Made by a program: the position numbers and the translations under genes
The notes under the pieces: generated by a model
Database searches by the model: none
Told to the model about the DNA's origin: nothing
What the model saw: only the letters and a program-made list of their open reading frames with translations
In this document: in pieces, positions 16,736-24,659 of the stretch
How the letters are laid out: each line of letters begins with the position of its first letter
How positions within the stretch are numbered: the stretch's first letter is position 1
Assembly (NCBI GenBank): GCA_900540785.1
Contig: UQHF01000004.1
Span: 62,001-126,000, forward strand
DNA length: 64,000 nt
Origin: an uncultured Blautia sp.
GTDB lineage: Bacteria; Bacillota; Clostridia; Lachnospirales; Lachnospiraceae
Reading direction: 5' to 3'

Positions 16736-17676
16736 TTTTCTTTCCCCCTGAAACGAATTTTAGGATTTGCTACCGCATAAAGAATATCAATGATTATATT
16801 GACAACTACAAAAACAGCTCCGGTAAATAACACATAACCTTGAATAACCATATAATCTCGCGTGTAAATTGCATCCAATGCATATTTTCCGATTCCAGGA
16901 AGTGCAAAAATTGACTCTACTACTGCTGAACCTCCTAAAATCCCTCCAAAATAATTACCAGTTAATGTAATAATTGGAATCAATGAGTTGCGAAATGCAT
17001 GAAAAAAAAGTACTCTTTTTCTTGTAAGGCCTTTACTTGAAGCCACAAGAGCATAATGCTGCCCCATCTCCTTAATCAAAGCTGCTCGGGATAATCGGGC
17101 TGTTACACCTATATTGGAAGCAGCTAAAACAAACGAGGGCATAATGTAAGATTTCCAGGAATCAATGCCACTGGTAGGTAGAATCTGTAAAATTTCCGCA
17201 AAAATAATAATGGCAAATAAAGCAAGCCAAAATCCCGGTATAGAAAGCATAAAAACAGAAATACCAGATAACGTTCTGTCTAAAATCCCACCTGGTTTCC
17301 AACTCATAAAAATTCCTGCTGAAATTCCTAAAAGCAAAGTCCATCCTAAAGCCATGACAGATAATTTTACAGTAACAGGAAGGCGCCTTATCATCTCTTC
17401 CGAAACTGATGTGTGATCAATATAAGATTCTCCCATATCGCCTCGAAAAACATTAATAAGCCAATGTATATACTGTTCTGGCAAAGGTCTGTCCAATCCC
17501 ATCTCTTCTCTCATATCCTGTATCTGTTCTTTCGTGGGATCTTCCACTGCAATCCTTCTGAGCGCTTCTACTGCAGGATCCCCCGGCGAAACTCGCCCAA
17601 GCAAAAATGCTGCCAAAGAAATCCCCAAAAGTACAGGAATGATCGTCAGCAATTTTCTAATACTGTAACGAAACAT
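16732..17676 (-). CDS. Nickel/peptide-type ABC transporter permease (NikB/OppB-like)
   Basis: A 314-residue permease with six predicted helices. It has the OppB-family N-terminus (FRYSIRKLLTIIPVLLG), the PGDPAVEALR loop and the EAA loop near KGLTRKRVLFFHAFRN. It begins after GAGGAG. A terminator-like hairpin separates it from the binding-protein gene, so the permeases are probably made in lower amounts than the binding protein. Confidence 0.94.
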   Translation of the reverse strand: MFRYSIRKLLTIIPVLLGISLAAFLLGRVSPGDPAVEALRRIAVEDPTKEQIQDMREEMGLDRPLPEQYIHWLINVFRGDMGESYIDHTSVSEEMIRRLPVTVKLSVMALGWTLLLGISAGIFMSWKPGGILDRTLSGISVFMLSIPGFWLALFAIIIFAEILQILPTSGIDSWKSYIMPSFVLAASNIGVTARLSRAALIKEMGQHYALVASSKGLTRKRVLFFHAFRNSLIPIITLTGNYFGGILGGSAVVESIFALPGIGKYALDAIYTRDYMVIQGYVLFTGAVFVVVNIIIDILYAVANPKIRFRGKEN

Positions 17677-17686
17677 ATCTCTTCTC

Positions 17687-17726
17687 CTCTGAAAAAGGCG
17701 GTGTCAATTCATGACTCCGCCTTTTG
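17687..17726 (-). terminator. Attenuator-like hairpin between the binding protein and permease genes
   Basis: On the minus strand AAAGGCGGAGTC pairs with GAC(A)CCGCCTTT around a 7-nt loop, followed by TTTTTC. Partial terminators after binding-protein genes are common and set the high ratio of binding protein to transporter. Confidence 0.7.
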
Positions 17727-17743
17727 AACTTTGTTTATTTAAT

Positions 17744-19306
17744 TTACACCCATTCTACTTCTGCAAGATTAAATCCGTTAGGTTTTAATTCATAACCCTG
17801 AATTTTTGTATTATATGCTGCCAGAGCCTCTTCCTGATAGAGAGATACAACCGGAACATCTTCTACAAGAATATCCTGCATCTGTCCGTACAGTTCTTTT
17901 CTTGTATCCATGTCCATCTCATTTTTTACTTCCTGTAAGAGACTGTCCATCTTCTCATTTTCATAGCCTCGGTTATACTGCATATTTGTGGCACCATCAC
18001 TGGCAAATATTCCCTGGAATCGCGCATACGGTTCACTATTCGGGAAAGACTGCATTGCAAGTCCAAGATCGTACTCTCCTTTTTCCCAAAGATCATAAAC
18101 TGCATTTTCTTCTAAAATCTGAATATCCAGATCAATTCCTATTTCTGAAAATACTGCCTGAAGATATTCTGCCTCAGCTTTAAAAGGATAGCGATCCAAA
18201 TCTTTTGTTCTCATAAGAAATACTGCCTGAACTCTCTCATCTCCCAAAACTTCTTTTGCCAGCTTTTTCGCTTCTTCCGGATTGTACTCAACAGGTTCCT
18301 CTTTATAAAATGGACATGTGCTTGTCAGCCAGTTAGAAGAAGCCTTTCCATAACCATTATAAAGCTGCTCTACTATCGTCTCTCGATCCACAATCATGCT
18401 CATTGCTTTACGAAGTCGTACATCATTAAATGGTTCTTTATTCATATTGATTTGAATGTGATGTGTTTTTGATGTAACAGAAGATGTCACCTGAAAACGT
18501 TCATCTTTTACTAATTCTTTGGCAAGATTCGGCTGAATAGCGCCTATATCCATAACTGCCATAATTTCTTCTGATTTTAGCGCAGATATTTTCGTATTTG
18601 CATCGGGAATTGTACGGCAGCGGATATATTTCGTTTTTGCCTTTTCTCCCCAATAATCATCAAATCTTTCTACAAGACAATATTCATCTTTTTTGTATTC
18701 AACAAGTTTATAGGGTCCTGTTCCTATTGCATCTTTCACAAATGTTCCATCATCTGCAAAACATTCCGGCTGAAATATCGGACTCCCATAATCCATCATA
18801 TTATAATCTAATGTAGGCACGGATTCCTCGAATATTAAAGAAATCGTATTTTCATCTATCTTTTTCACCTCTTTTAAACCAGGAAAAGTATTTTCCATAT
18901 TAATTCCATTAAACTCTGAAGAAAATGGTCCTTTTTTCCATCTGTCAAAATTAGCGATTACTACGTCTGCATTAAAATCAGTTCCGTCATGAAATTTTAC
19001 ACCTTCGCGTAAAACAAACGTCCACTCTGTTGCATCTTCATTCTTATTCCACTCTACTGCAAGAGCCGGAGATGGAGCCCCGTCTTCTGACATTGTGATA
19101 AGTGGCTCCCAGACTCTCATATTTTGAGAAATAAAAACTGCATCTTCTTTATCTCTTACCTGATCTCTGTGTGATGCAAAAACAATTTCTTCATTTTCCT
19201 GACTTTTCTCAGCATTTACTGTTTGGGGAACAGACCAAAACAATCCCACTGTCAGCAATAAGCCGAGAAGCATACATCCTAAACTTTTTCCTTTTTTTTC
19301 TGTCAT
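17744..19306 (-). CDS. Extracellular substrate-binding protein, NikA/OppA family
   Basis: A 520-residue SBP_bac_5-type binding protein. I start at MTEKKGKS (19306), where AAGGAGG lies 5-6 bases upstream; the longer frame to 19408 runs back through the leader terminator. The signal peptide ends in TVNAEKS with no lipobox cysteine, unusual for a Gram-positive binding protein. Family motifs include FVLREGVKFHDGTDFNADVV and GTGPYKLVEY. The neighbouring operon and the cobalamin riboswitch point to nickel, cobalt or a corrinoid precursor as cargo rather than peptides; this is inference. Confidence 0.92.
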   Translation of the reverse strand: MTEKKGKSLGCMLLGLLLTVGLFWSVPQTVNAEKSQENEEIVFASHRDQVRDKEDAVFISQNMRVWEPLITMSEDGAPSPALAVEWNKNEDATEWTFVLREGVKFHDGTDFNADVVIANFDRWKKGPFSSEFNGINMENTFPGLKEVKKIDENTISLIFEESVPTLDYNMMDYGSPIFQPECFADDGTFVKDAIGTGPYKLVEYKKDEYCLVERFDDYWGEKAKTKYIRCRTIPDANTKISALKSEEIMAVMDIGAIQPNLAKELVKDERFQVTSSVTSKTHHIQINMNKEPFNDVRLRKAMSMIVDRETIVEQLYNGYGKASSNWLTSTCPFYKEEPVEYNPEEAKKLAKEVLGDERVQAVFLMRTKDLDRYPFKAEAEYLQAVFSEIGIDLDIQILEENAVYDLWEKGEYDLGLAMQSFPNSEPYARFQGIFASDGATNMQYNRGYENEKMDSLLQEVKNEMDMDTRKELYGQMQDILVEDVPVVSLYQEEALAAYNTKIQGYELKPNGFNLAEVEWV

Positions 19307-19333
19307 GTTTTCCTCCTTAATGTGTGCTTTTTC

Positions 19334-19362
19334 AAAAAAAAAGCTGCCTCGGAGGGAGGCAG
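19334..19362 (-). terminator. Riboswitch expression-platform terminator
   Basis: On the minus strand CTGCCTC, a 5-nt loop and GAGGCAG followed by CTTTTTTTT. It sits between the cobalamin aptamer and the ribosome site of the binding protein gene, so cobalamin binding most likely causes premature termination. Confidence 0.85.
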
Positions 19363-19434
19363 AGTAATAGAATAAAACTTTACGTTTTCTATCTGCTCTC
19401 TTTCCCACCGAAAGAATGCTTCTTCTTCACTTTT

Positions 19435-19580
19435 GGCAGGTCTCCTGGCTCAGCTTCTTCCTGTAATCTTCCTTCCCGGTATTTTACCAGTGGTATATAA
19501 AACTACAGTCCACTTTACAGTAGCGGGGGCTGCTGCAGACTTTCACTGCATTCCCTTTTCAGATACTTTGTATCCACCAA
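19435..19580 (-). ncRNA. Cobalamin riboswitch
   Basis: Read on the minus strand, the conserved elements are in order: AAAAGGGAATGCAGTGAAAG near the 5' side, CAGCCCCCGCTACTGTA in the core, and the B12 box GCCAGGAGACCTGCC (19449-19435) at the 3' side. The spacing and sequence fit the cobalamin aptamer (Rfam Cobalamin family). It controls the downstream importer through the terminator at 19334-19362. Aptamer limits are approximate. Confidence 0.92.
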
Positions 19581-19651
19581 AAATGATTCTGTTTACTTTT
19601 TTAAATATACGTTTTATATTCTGATTTGTCAATAGATTATATATTTTTTCA

Positions 19652-19684
19652 GAAAAAAAGCAGCAGACTTTGTTCCTGCTGCTT
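19652..19684 (-). terminator. argS terminator
   Basis: On the minus strand AAGCAGCAG pairs with CTGCTGCTT around a 9-nt loop, followed by TTTTT. It ends argS transcription upstream of the riboswitch. Confidence 0.88.
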
Positions 19685-19691
19685 TTATAAA

Positions 19692-21458
19692 TTACATTCT
19701 CTCAGGCGCTTCGAATCCCAGAAGATCGATACATGTTTCCAGAACCTTTTTTGTAAGATTTAAAAGCTGGATAAAGGATTCCTTCTGTTCCTGATTTTCT
19801 TCACTTAAAATCTTTGTTTCATGATAGAAGCTGTTAAATGCGTTTGATACTTCATAAATATAAGCACAGATTTTATGAGGCGCTTTCTCTTCAAAGGCAT
19901 TTTCTACTGTTGCGCCGAAAGCAGTAAGCTGCAGCATAAGATTCTTCTGGCTTGTGTTTACTGCACCGAGAATCTTTCCGCCTGTCAGATCGCCGCCCTC
20001 TTCTGCATAACGGTTCAGAATAGACTTGATCCGCACGATGGTATAAAGAATGTACGGACCTGTATTTCCCTCAAAGGAAGTAAAGCGGTCCACATCAAAA
20101 ATGTAGTCCTTTGTTGCCTGATTGGAAAGGTCGCCGTACTTGATTGCAGAAAGACCTACAATTTTTGCAGTGTCTCTTGCATCCTTGTCACGGACGCTTC
20201 TGTTGTCCACGATTTTTGTGTACATTTCTTCGTTGATGTCTGCGATCAGGTTTTCAAGACGCATAACGCCACCGTCTCTTGTCTTAAACGGCTTTCCGTC
20301 TTTTCCGTTCATGGTACCAAAGCCCAGGAAGGAAAGCTTTGTATCTTCTTTTACAAGACCTGTCTTTCTTGCACAGCGGAATACCTGGATAAAGTGAAGT
20401 TCCTGACGCTTATCTACCACATACAGGATCTCGTCCGGCTCAAACAGTTTCATACGCTCCACAATGGTAGCAAGGTCTGTTGTTGTATAAAGAGAAGCTC
20501 CATCTGATTTTAAGAGCATACATGGAGGAATCTCCTTTGTATCCGTCTCTTCTTTTACATCCACAACAAGAGCGCCCTGATCCTCATATGCAAAGCCTCT
20601 GTCCTTCATATCCTGCACCATATCCGGAATGTACGGCTGTGCATCGGATTCTTTTTTCCATAAATCGAAGGATACGTTCAGGTTGTTATAGTTGCGCTTT
20701 AAGTCTGTCACAGATACTTCCATAATGTGGTTCCAGAGAGCCATATATCCCGGTTTGCCCTGCTGAAGAAGATGGGTTGCCTCAAGGGCTTCGTTTCTGT
20801 AACATTCGTCCTCTTTTGATTTTCCGCTTGCACAAGGATAAATTTCCTCAAGCTCACTGATCGTGAACGGCGCTTCCTTTGGGTATTCTCCCTGGAAATT
20901 GTCATCAAAATATACAAGCTCCGGTTTTCTGTGCTTTAACTCTGTGATGATCAGTCCCATCTGAAGACCCCAGTCTCCAAGATGTACATCTCCGATCACT
21001 TTATGTCCCACAAAACGTCCGATCCTCTTAATACTCTCTCCGATAATTGCAGAACGGAGATGTCCTACGTGAAGAGGTTTTGCCACGTTCGGTCCGCCGT
21101 AGTCAATGATAATAGTTTTTGGATTTTCTGCTGCTGTAACGGAAAGCTTTTCATCCTGTGCCATTTTTTCAAGATATTCTGCCAGAAATTCTTCTTTTAC
21201 GCGAAGATTGATAAATCCCGGCTTTACCACCTCTGCCATTGAAAATACAGAGCTTTCTCCCAGGTTTGCCACGACCTCATCTGCGATCATGAATGGAGCC
21301 TTTTTATATGCCTTTGCTCCTGCCATTGCCCCGTTACACTGAAATTCGCATAAATCCGGTCTGTTTGATACGGTTACCTTTCCGTAAGCCGGATCGTATC
21401 CTGCTTTTTCAAATGCTGCGGAAAGCTCTTCCGCCATCTGTTCCATCAGTTTTTTCAT
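19692..21458 (-). CDS. argS: Arginyl-tRNA synthetase
   Basis: A 588-residue class I synthetase that charges tRNA-Arg. The HIGH motif is HVGHLRSAIIGES (about 133), followed by GDVHLGDWGLQMG. The KMSKS counterpart reads PFKTRDGG, as in many Firmicute ArgS proteins. The N-terminal Add-1 tRNA-recognition domain and the C-terminal DALR anticodon domain are present. No T-box leader is visible in the 39 bp separating it from the DegV gene, with which it may share a transcript. Confidence 0.97.
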   Translation of the reverse strand: MKKLMEQMAEELSAAFEKAGYDPAYGKVTVSNRPDLCEFQCNGAMAGAKAYKKAPFMIADEVVANLGESSVFSMAEVVKPGFINLRVKEEFLAEYLEKMAQDEKLSVTAAENPKTIIIDYGGPNVAKPLHVGHLRSAIIGESIKRIGRFVGHKVIGDVHLGDWGLQMGLIITELKHRKPELVYFDDNFQGEYPKEAPFTISELEEIYPCASGKSKEDECYRNEALEATHLLQQGKPGYMALWNHIMEVSVTDLKRNYNNLNVSFDLWKKESDAQPYIPDMVQDMKDRGFAYEDQGALVVDVKEETDTKEIPPCMLLKSDGASLYTTTDLATIVERMKLFEPDEILYVVDKRQELHFIQVFRCARKTGLVKEDTKLSFLGFGTMNGKDGKPFKTRDGGVMRLENLIADINEEMYTKIVDNRSVRDKDARDTAKIVGLSAIKYGDLSNQATKDYIFDVDRFTSFEGNTGPYILYTIVRIKSILNRYAEEGGDLTGGKILGAVNTSQKNLMLQLTAFGATVENAFEEKAPHKICAYIYEVSNAFNSFYHETKILSEENQEQKESFIQLLNLTKKVLETCIDLLGFEAPERM

Positions 21459-21497
21459 ATTTGTCTCGTACTCCTTGTATTTTCTGTTTTAAATTCT

Positions 21498-22367
21498 TCA
21501 AATTTTTACTTTTTTGGTACAGCCGATCGCAAGAGCGCCGTGTCCGATATGACAGGCAATGCTCAGAGCGAGAGGCGCCATACGGACTTCATGTCCCGGA
21601 AATGCCGCTTCGATTTCTTTCTTAAATTCTTCTGCTTCCTCCGGATTTCCGGTATACGCGCTTTCGATACACATAAGCCCCTCTTCCTCATATGCTGCAA
21701 AGCGTTCCTGCATATCCTCCTGAGCTGCTTTTAACATGGCTCTCTTTGCCTGTTTTTTGCCCCTTACTTTGGCATAGGCGTCCAGCTTTTCTCCCTGGAT
21801 CTGAAGTACTGGCTTTAAATTGAGAACCGTTCCGATCGCAGCAGCAGCAGGTGTGATCCTTCCGCCCTTTTTCAGATATTTTAAAGTTTCCAGAGTAATA
21901 TAAATACTGGATTCCAGCTTTTCCGCCTCCAGTACCTCTTTAATCTCCACTGCGCTTTTTCCTGCGTCACGAAGCGCCAGAGCATCTGCAATTGACTGAT
22001 ACTGAGTAACAGAAATTCTCTGATTATCTACTACCTGCACCTTTCCATCATAGTCTCTTGCAAGACCCATCGCGGTTTCACAGGAATTGCTCAGTCCGCT
22101 TGACATGGGAATATGTACGATTTCATCGTTTTCCTTTAAGAGCATATCCCAGAGACCGCAGACTTCTGCCGGACTTGGCTGAGAAGTGGAAATCGGCTCG
22201 TCATTTTTCAGTCTTTCATAAAACTCTTCCTGAGTCAGTGTCACTCCCTCAAGATACATGGTTTCATTAATATAAAAAGGCATGGGAATTACGTGCACTC
22301 CCATTTCTTTCGCCTGTTCCTGCGTTATGCCGCTGTTACTGTCTGTCACAATGGCAATCTTTCCCAT
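21498..22367 (-). CDS. DegV family fatty-acid-binding protein
   Basis: A 289-residue two-domain protein of the DegV/FakB family, which binds a fatty acid for phosphorylation by FakA. The N-terminus MGKIAIVTDSNSGI, the STSQPSP motif (about 82) and HIPMSSGLSNSCETA (about 110) are family hallmarks, with the lipid pocket formed by both domains. I start at the second ATG (22367), seven bases after AAAGGAG; the ATG six bases earlier is too close to that site. The FakA partner is not in the window. Confidence 0.94.
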   Translation of the reverse strand: MGKIAIVTDSNSGITQEQAKEMGVHVIPMPFYINETMYLEGVTLTQEEFYERLKNDEPISTSQPSPAEVCGLWDMLLKENDEIVHIPMSSGLSNSCETAMGLARDYDGKVQVVDNQRISVTQYQSIADALALRDAGKSAVEIKEVLEAEKLESSIYITLETLKYLKKGGRITPAAAAIGTVLNLKPVLQIQGEKLDAYAKVRGKKQAKRAMLKAAQEDMQERFAAYEEEGLMCIESAYTGNPEEAEEFKKEIEAAFPGHEVRMAPLALSIACHIGHGALAIGCTKKVKI

Positions 22368-22406
22368 TTTCATTCTCCTTTGCTAGAAAATATACATACT
22401 GTGTTC

Positions 22407-22435
22407 AGTGTAACATATTTTGTTCCTCTTCTCAA
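22407..22435 (-). promoter_or_regulatory. degV promoter
   Basis: On the minus strand TTGAGA (22435-22430), 17 bp, TACACT (22412-22407). It is divergent from the promoter at 22443-22471. Confidence 0.65.
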
Positions 22436-22442
22436 TTAGAAA

Positions 22443-22471
22443 TTGAAAAAATCCCTCTTACATGATAAAAT
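22443..22471 (+). promoter_or_regulatory. Promoter of the LUD-domain gene
   Basis: TTGAAA (22443-22448), 17 bp, TAAAAT (22466-22471), 33 bp upstream of the start codon used here. Confidence 0.7.
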
Positions 22472-22504
22472 ATGACAAAATAAGAGATGGGAGGCGTGTT
22501 TTAT

Positions 22505-23140
22505 ATGTCATTTACGCAAAACAGCTATGCACTGGCAGGGGAAACTCTGAAGAAAAAATTTGCCAGAAGAAACATGGACGCTTTTTACTGTGCCACAAAG
22601 GAAGAAGCAAAAAATTTGATTCTTTCCATGATCCCGGAAGGCTCTTCTGTTACCTGGGGCGGAACGGAATCTATGGAAGAAGCCGGAGTCTGCGAGGCAG
22701 TCCGAAGAGGAAATTATGAATTTATTGACAGAAAATCAGCAAAGACGCCGGAAGAAGCAAGAGCCCTTTACGGAAAAGTCGTATGCGCCGATTATTTTCT
22801 TACCAGCACAAACGCCTTCACTACAGACGGTGAGCTTGTAAACATTGACGGCGCAAGCAACCGGGTTGCCTGCATTGCCCACGGTCCGGCTCACGTCATT
22901 ATCCTTGCCAGCATGGACAAAATGTGCGCTTCTGTAGAAGACGCTTACAACCGCGTACGCACACTTGCCAGCCCTCCAAACGCCATGCGTGTCGGTGCAG
23001 ATACTCCCTGTGCAAAAACAGGTGTCTGCGGCAACTGTTTAAGCCCTGACTGCATCTGCTGCCAGGTTCTTGTCACAAGATATTCCCGGATTCCAGGACG
23101 GATCACCGTTGTTTTATGCGGCGAAAAAGCAGGCTTTTAA
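22505..23140 (+). CDS. LUD-domain protein (lactate-utilisation/DUF162 type)
   Basis: A 211-residue single-domain protein related to LutC and the LutB N-terminal domain. Typical LUD features are TWGGTESMEEAGV (about 57), the TSTNAFTTDGELVNIDGASNRV stretch (about 95-115) and GPAHVIILASMDK. A C-terminal cysteine cluster (CAKTGVCGNCLSPDCICC, about 180-197) could bind a metal or cluster. I start at MSFTQN, ten bases after GGGAGG; an upstream ATG at 22487 is less well placed. It stands alone rather than in a lutABC operon, so its substrate is not established. Confidence 0.88.
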   Translation: MSFTQNSYALAGETLKKKFARRNMDAFYCATKEEAKNLILSMIPEGSSVTWGGTESMEEAGVCEAVRRGNYEFIDRKSAKTPEEARALYGKVVCADYFLTSTNAFTTDGELVNIDGASNRVACIAHGPAHVIILASMDKMCASVEDAYNRVRTLASPPNAMRVGADTPCAKTGVCGNCLSPDCICCQVLVTRYSRIPGRITVVLCGEKAGF

Positions 23141-23154
23141 AAACCTGCTTTTTT
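23124..23154. terminator. Bidirectional terminator
   Basis: AAAAAGCAGG pairs with CCTGCTTTTTT around an A/T-rich loop. The stop codon of the LUD gene is inside the hairpin. It serves both the LUD gene and the convergent CBM9-like gene ending at 23159. Confidence 0.88.
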
Positions 23155-23158
23155 CGTC

Positions 23159-23797
23159 TTACTCCACTCTTGCTTTTGCAAAATACTGCGGGAGATGGAA
23201 ATTGGGCTTTTCATTTTTGATTTCCGCAAAGGTTCCATAATGCTCAATCTCCGGTGTCTCGGAAATTTTGTAGAAGTTACAGTAAAAGACATCACCATTT
23301 TCTATGTTTACTTTTCCAAGTTCTTTTATCAGAGTTTCCGGAATGAGAAGCTTTATGCCCCAGCATTCCCCGTCTTTATATACTTCCGGGAGAACAGAAT
23401 CATACACCTCATCTGTAAAATGGCTTCTTCCTTTTCTTCCCTTTCCATATGCAGCATACAGCACTCCTGCGGAATTCATCTCAAAGTTTATATACATGGA
23501 GTTTTCACGGATTTCTCCGTCCTCATCTGCAAAGCCCAGAAAAACCTCCACTGTACTGTCATCGCACACCCGGAACCCCGGTACCTTTCCGCTTTTTCCG
23601 TTTTCCATATTTGTCTCTGTTCTGGGAGAAGATTCCTTACAGTACATTTCTACATAAAGACCTTTCCCTTCCAGGTATCCCATATATCCAAAGGTTTCCG
23701 GCTTTGGTCCGTCCACCCACTGATAATTGGATACTTCAAAACGCTCACAATTTTTAATTTCCTCTTTTTCTGCAATTCTTTTTACCAGGTACTCCAC
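23159..23797 (-). CDS. CBM9-like carbohydrate-binding protein
   Basis: A 212-residue protein of the family-9-like carbohydrate-binding fold, a beta sandwich found in xylanases and in stand-alone cytoplasmic proteins. Supporting segments are DDSTVEVFLGF, YINFEMNSAGVLYAAYG and GIKLLIPETLIKELG, which match the DOMON/CBM9-like pattern of paired strands. There is no signal peptide, so it is probably intracellular. It uses a GTG start 8 bases after AAGGAGG and overlaps the preceding membrane-protein gene by 44 bp. It is the last gene of the unusual 23159-32442 cluster. Confidence 0.78.
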   Translation of the reverse strand: MEYLVKRIAEKEEIKNCERFEVSNYQWVDGPKPETFGYMGYLEGKGLYVEMYCKESSPRTETNMENGKSGKVPGFRVCDDSTVEVFLGFADEDGEIRENSMYINFEMNSAGVLYAAYGKGRKGRSHFTDEVYDSVLPEVYKDGECWGIKLLIPETLIKELGKVNIENGDVFYCNFYKISETPEIEHYGTFAEIKNEKPNFHLPQYFAKARVE

Positions 23798-24659
23798 TTG
23801 AAAGCCCTCCTTCGTTTGTTTTCGCTCCCTTTATTATAACGCTTCTTCCAAGAAGGCACAACAATAATGTTCCAAGAAAAGCAGCTCCTGCCTGAAATAC
23901 CCTCACGATCTGCTCTGCCTCTTCCGGTGTTTTTGGAAGTATAAGATACATCTGGAAACTTTCGGAAAGCTCTTTCCACTTCTCAGACCAGAACGAAAAA
24001 TCTGACCACTTTCCGGGAATCCAGTCTTTTGAAAGCTCCATATTCTGTGTGGAAATCCCGGATAAGCCGTTTCTTAAGAGAAACGCCTCCCCTGCGTTTT
24101 TCTTTGTCTCCCCCTGCTGCGGCCGCACAAAGGCTCTTGTATAAAGAGTTTTGCTGTCTGTTGGACGAATGAGTATCGCAGGCTGCTTCCAGGAAATGGT
24201 ATCCCGGACTATATATGTTTTTCCATTTAAAAGAATCTCGCTTCCCACTGCCTCCCTGCTTCCGAAAAGCGCGTAAGACGTTTTTTCGTCTATCACACAG
24301 CCTTCTCTGTCCTCTTTTGAAAATCCCTGCACTCTTCTGTCATAAAGAGAAGCGTCTCCCAAAAGGCCGCAGACCATCGCTTCTTTCTGTGTTCCGTATT
24401 TTGTAGACTGTAAAACAGAAATCCCTCCGTCCCAGTAAAAACATGCGTCTGTGGGAAGTTCTGCCCTGCTCTCTTTTTCCAGAATTTCTGCCACCTGTCC
24501 TTGATCCGGATATGTACCGGATAAAAATACAGATGCAGCCGGATTCTCCTGAAGCAGCCCACAAAGGCGAAGTCCATAAAAGAGACAAAGCACCCCCATC
24601 ACACAAAGAAGCAGCCCCCCTGCCTTTCTGAACCGGAAGGAGGTGTTTTTGCCTTTCAT
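23754..24659 (-). CDS. Half-length MacB-like membrane protein (MacB periplasmic core with two membrane helices)
   Basis: A 301-residue protein. One helix (about 15-35) is followed by a roughly 210-residue extracytoplasmic region with ESRAELPTDACFYW, GSEILLNGKTYIVRD and similar MacB/FtsX core-like segments, then a second helix (about 255-277) and a basic tail. FtsX/MacB permeases have four helices, so the usual helices three and four are missing, yet the frame is intact and overlaps both neighbours (4 bp with the adaptor gene, 44 bp with the CBM9 gene). It may be an accessory subunit. The family assignment is tentative. Confidence 0.65.
   Translation of the reverse strand: MKGKNTSFRFRKAGGLLLCVMGVLCLFYGLRLCGLLQENPAASVFLSGTYPDQGQVAEILEKESRAELPTDACFYWDGGISVLQSTKYGTQKEAMVCGLLGDASLYDRRVQGFSKEDREGCVIDEKTSYALFGSREAVGSEILLNGKTYIVRDTISWKQPAILIRPTDSKTLYTRAFVRPQQGETKKNAGEAFLLRNGLSGISTQNMELSKDWIPGKWSDFSFWSEKWKELSESFQMYLILPKTPEEAEQIVRVFQAGAAFLGTLLLCLLGRSVIIKGAKTNEGGLSSGVPGKKNCRKRGN

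Noticed and set aside
21459..21497. Possible T-box before argS
   Set aside because: Only 39 bp separate argS from the DegV gene, without any T-box element.
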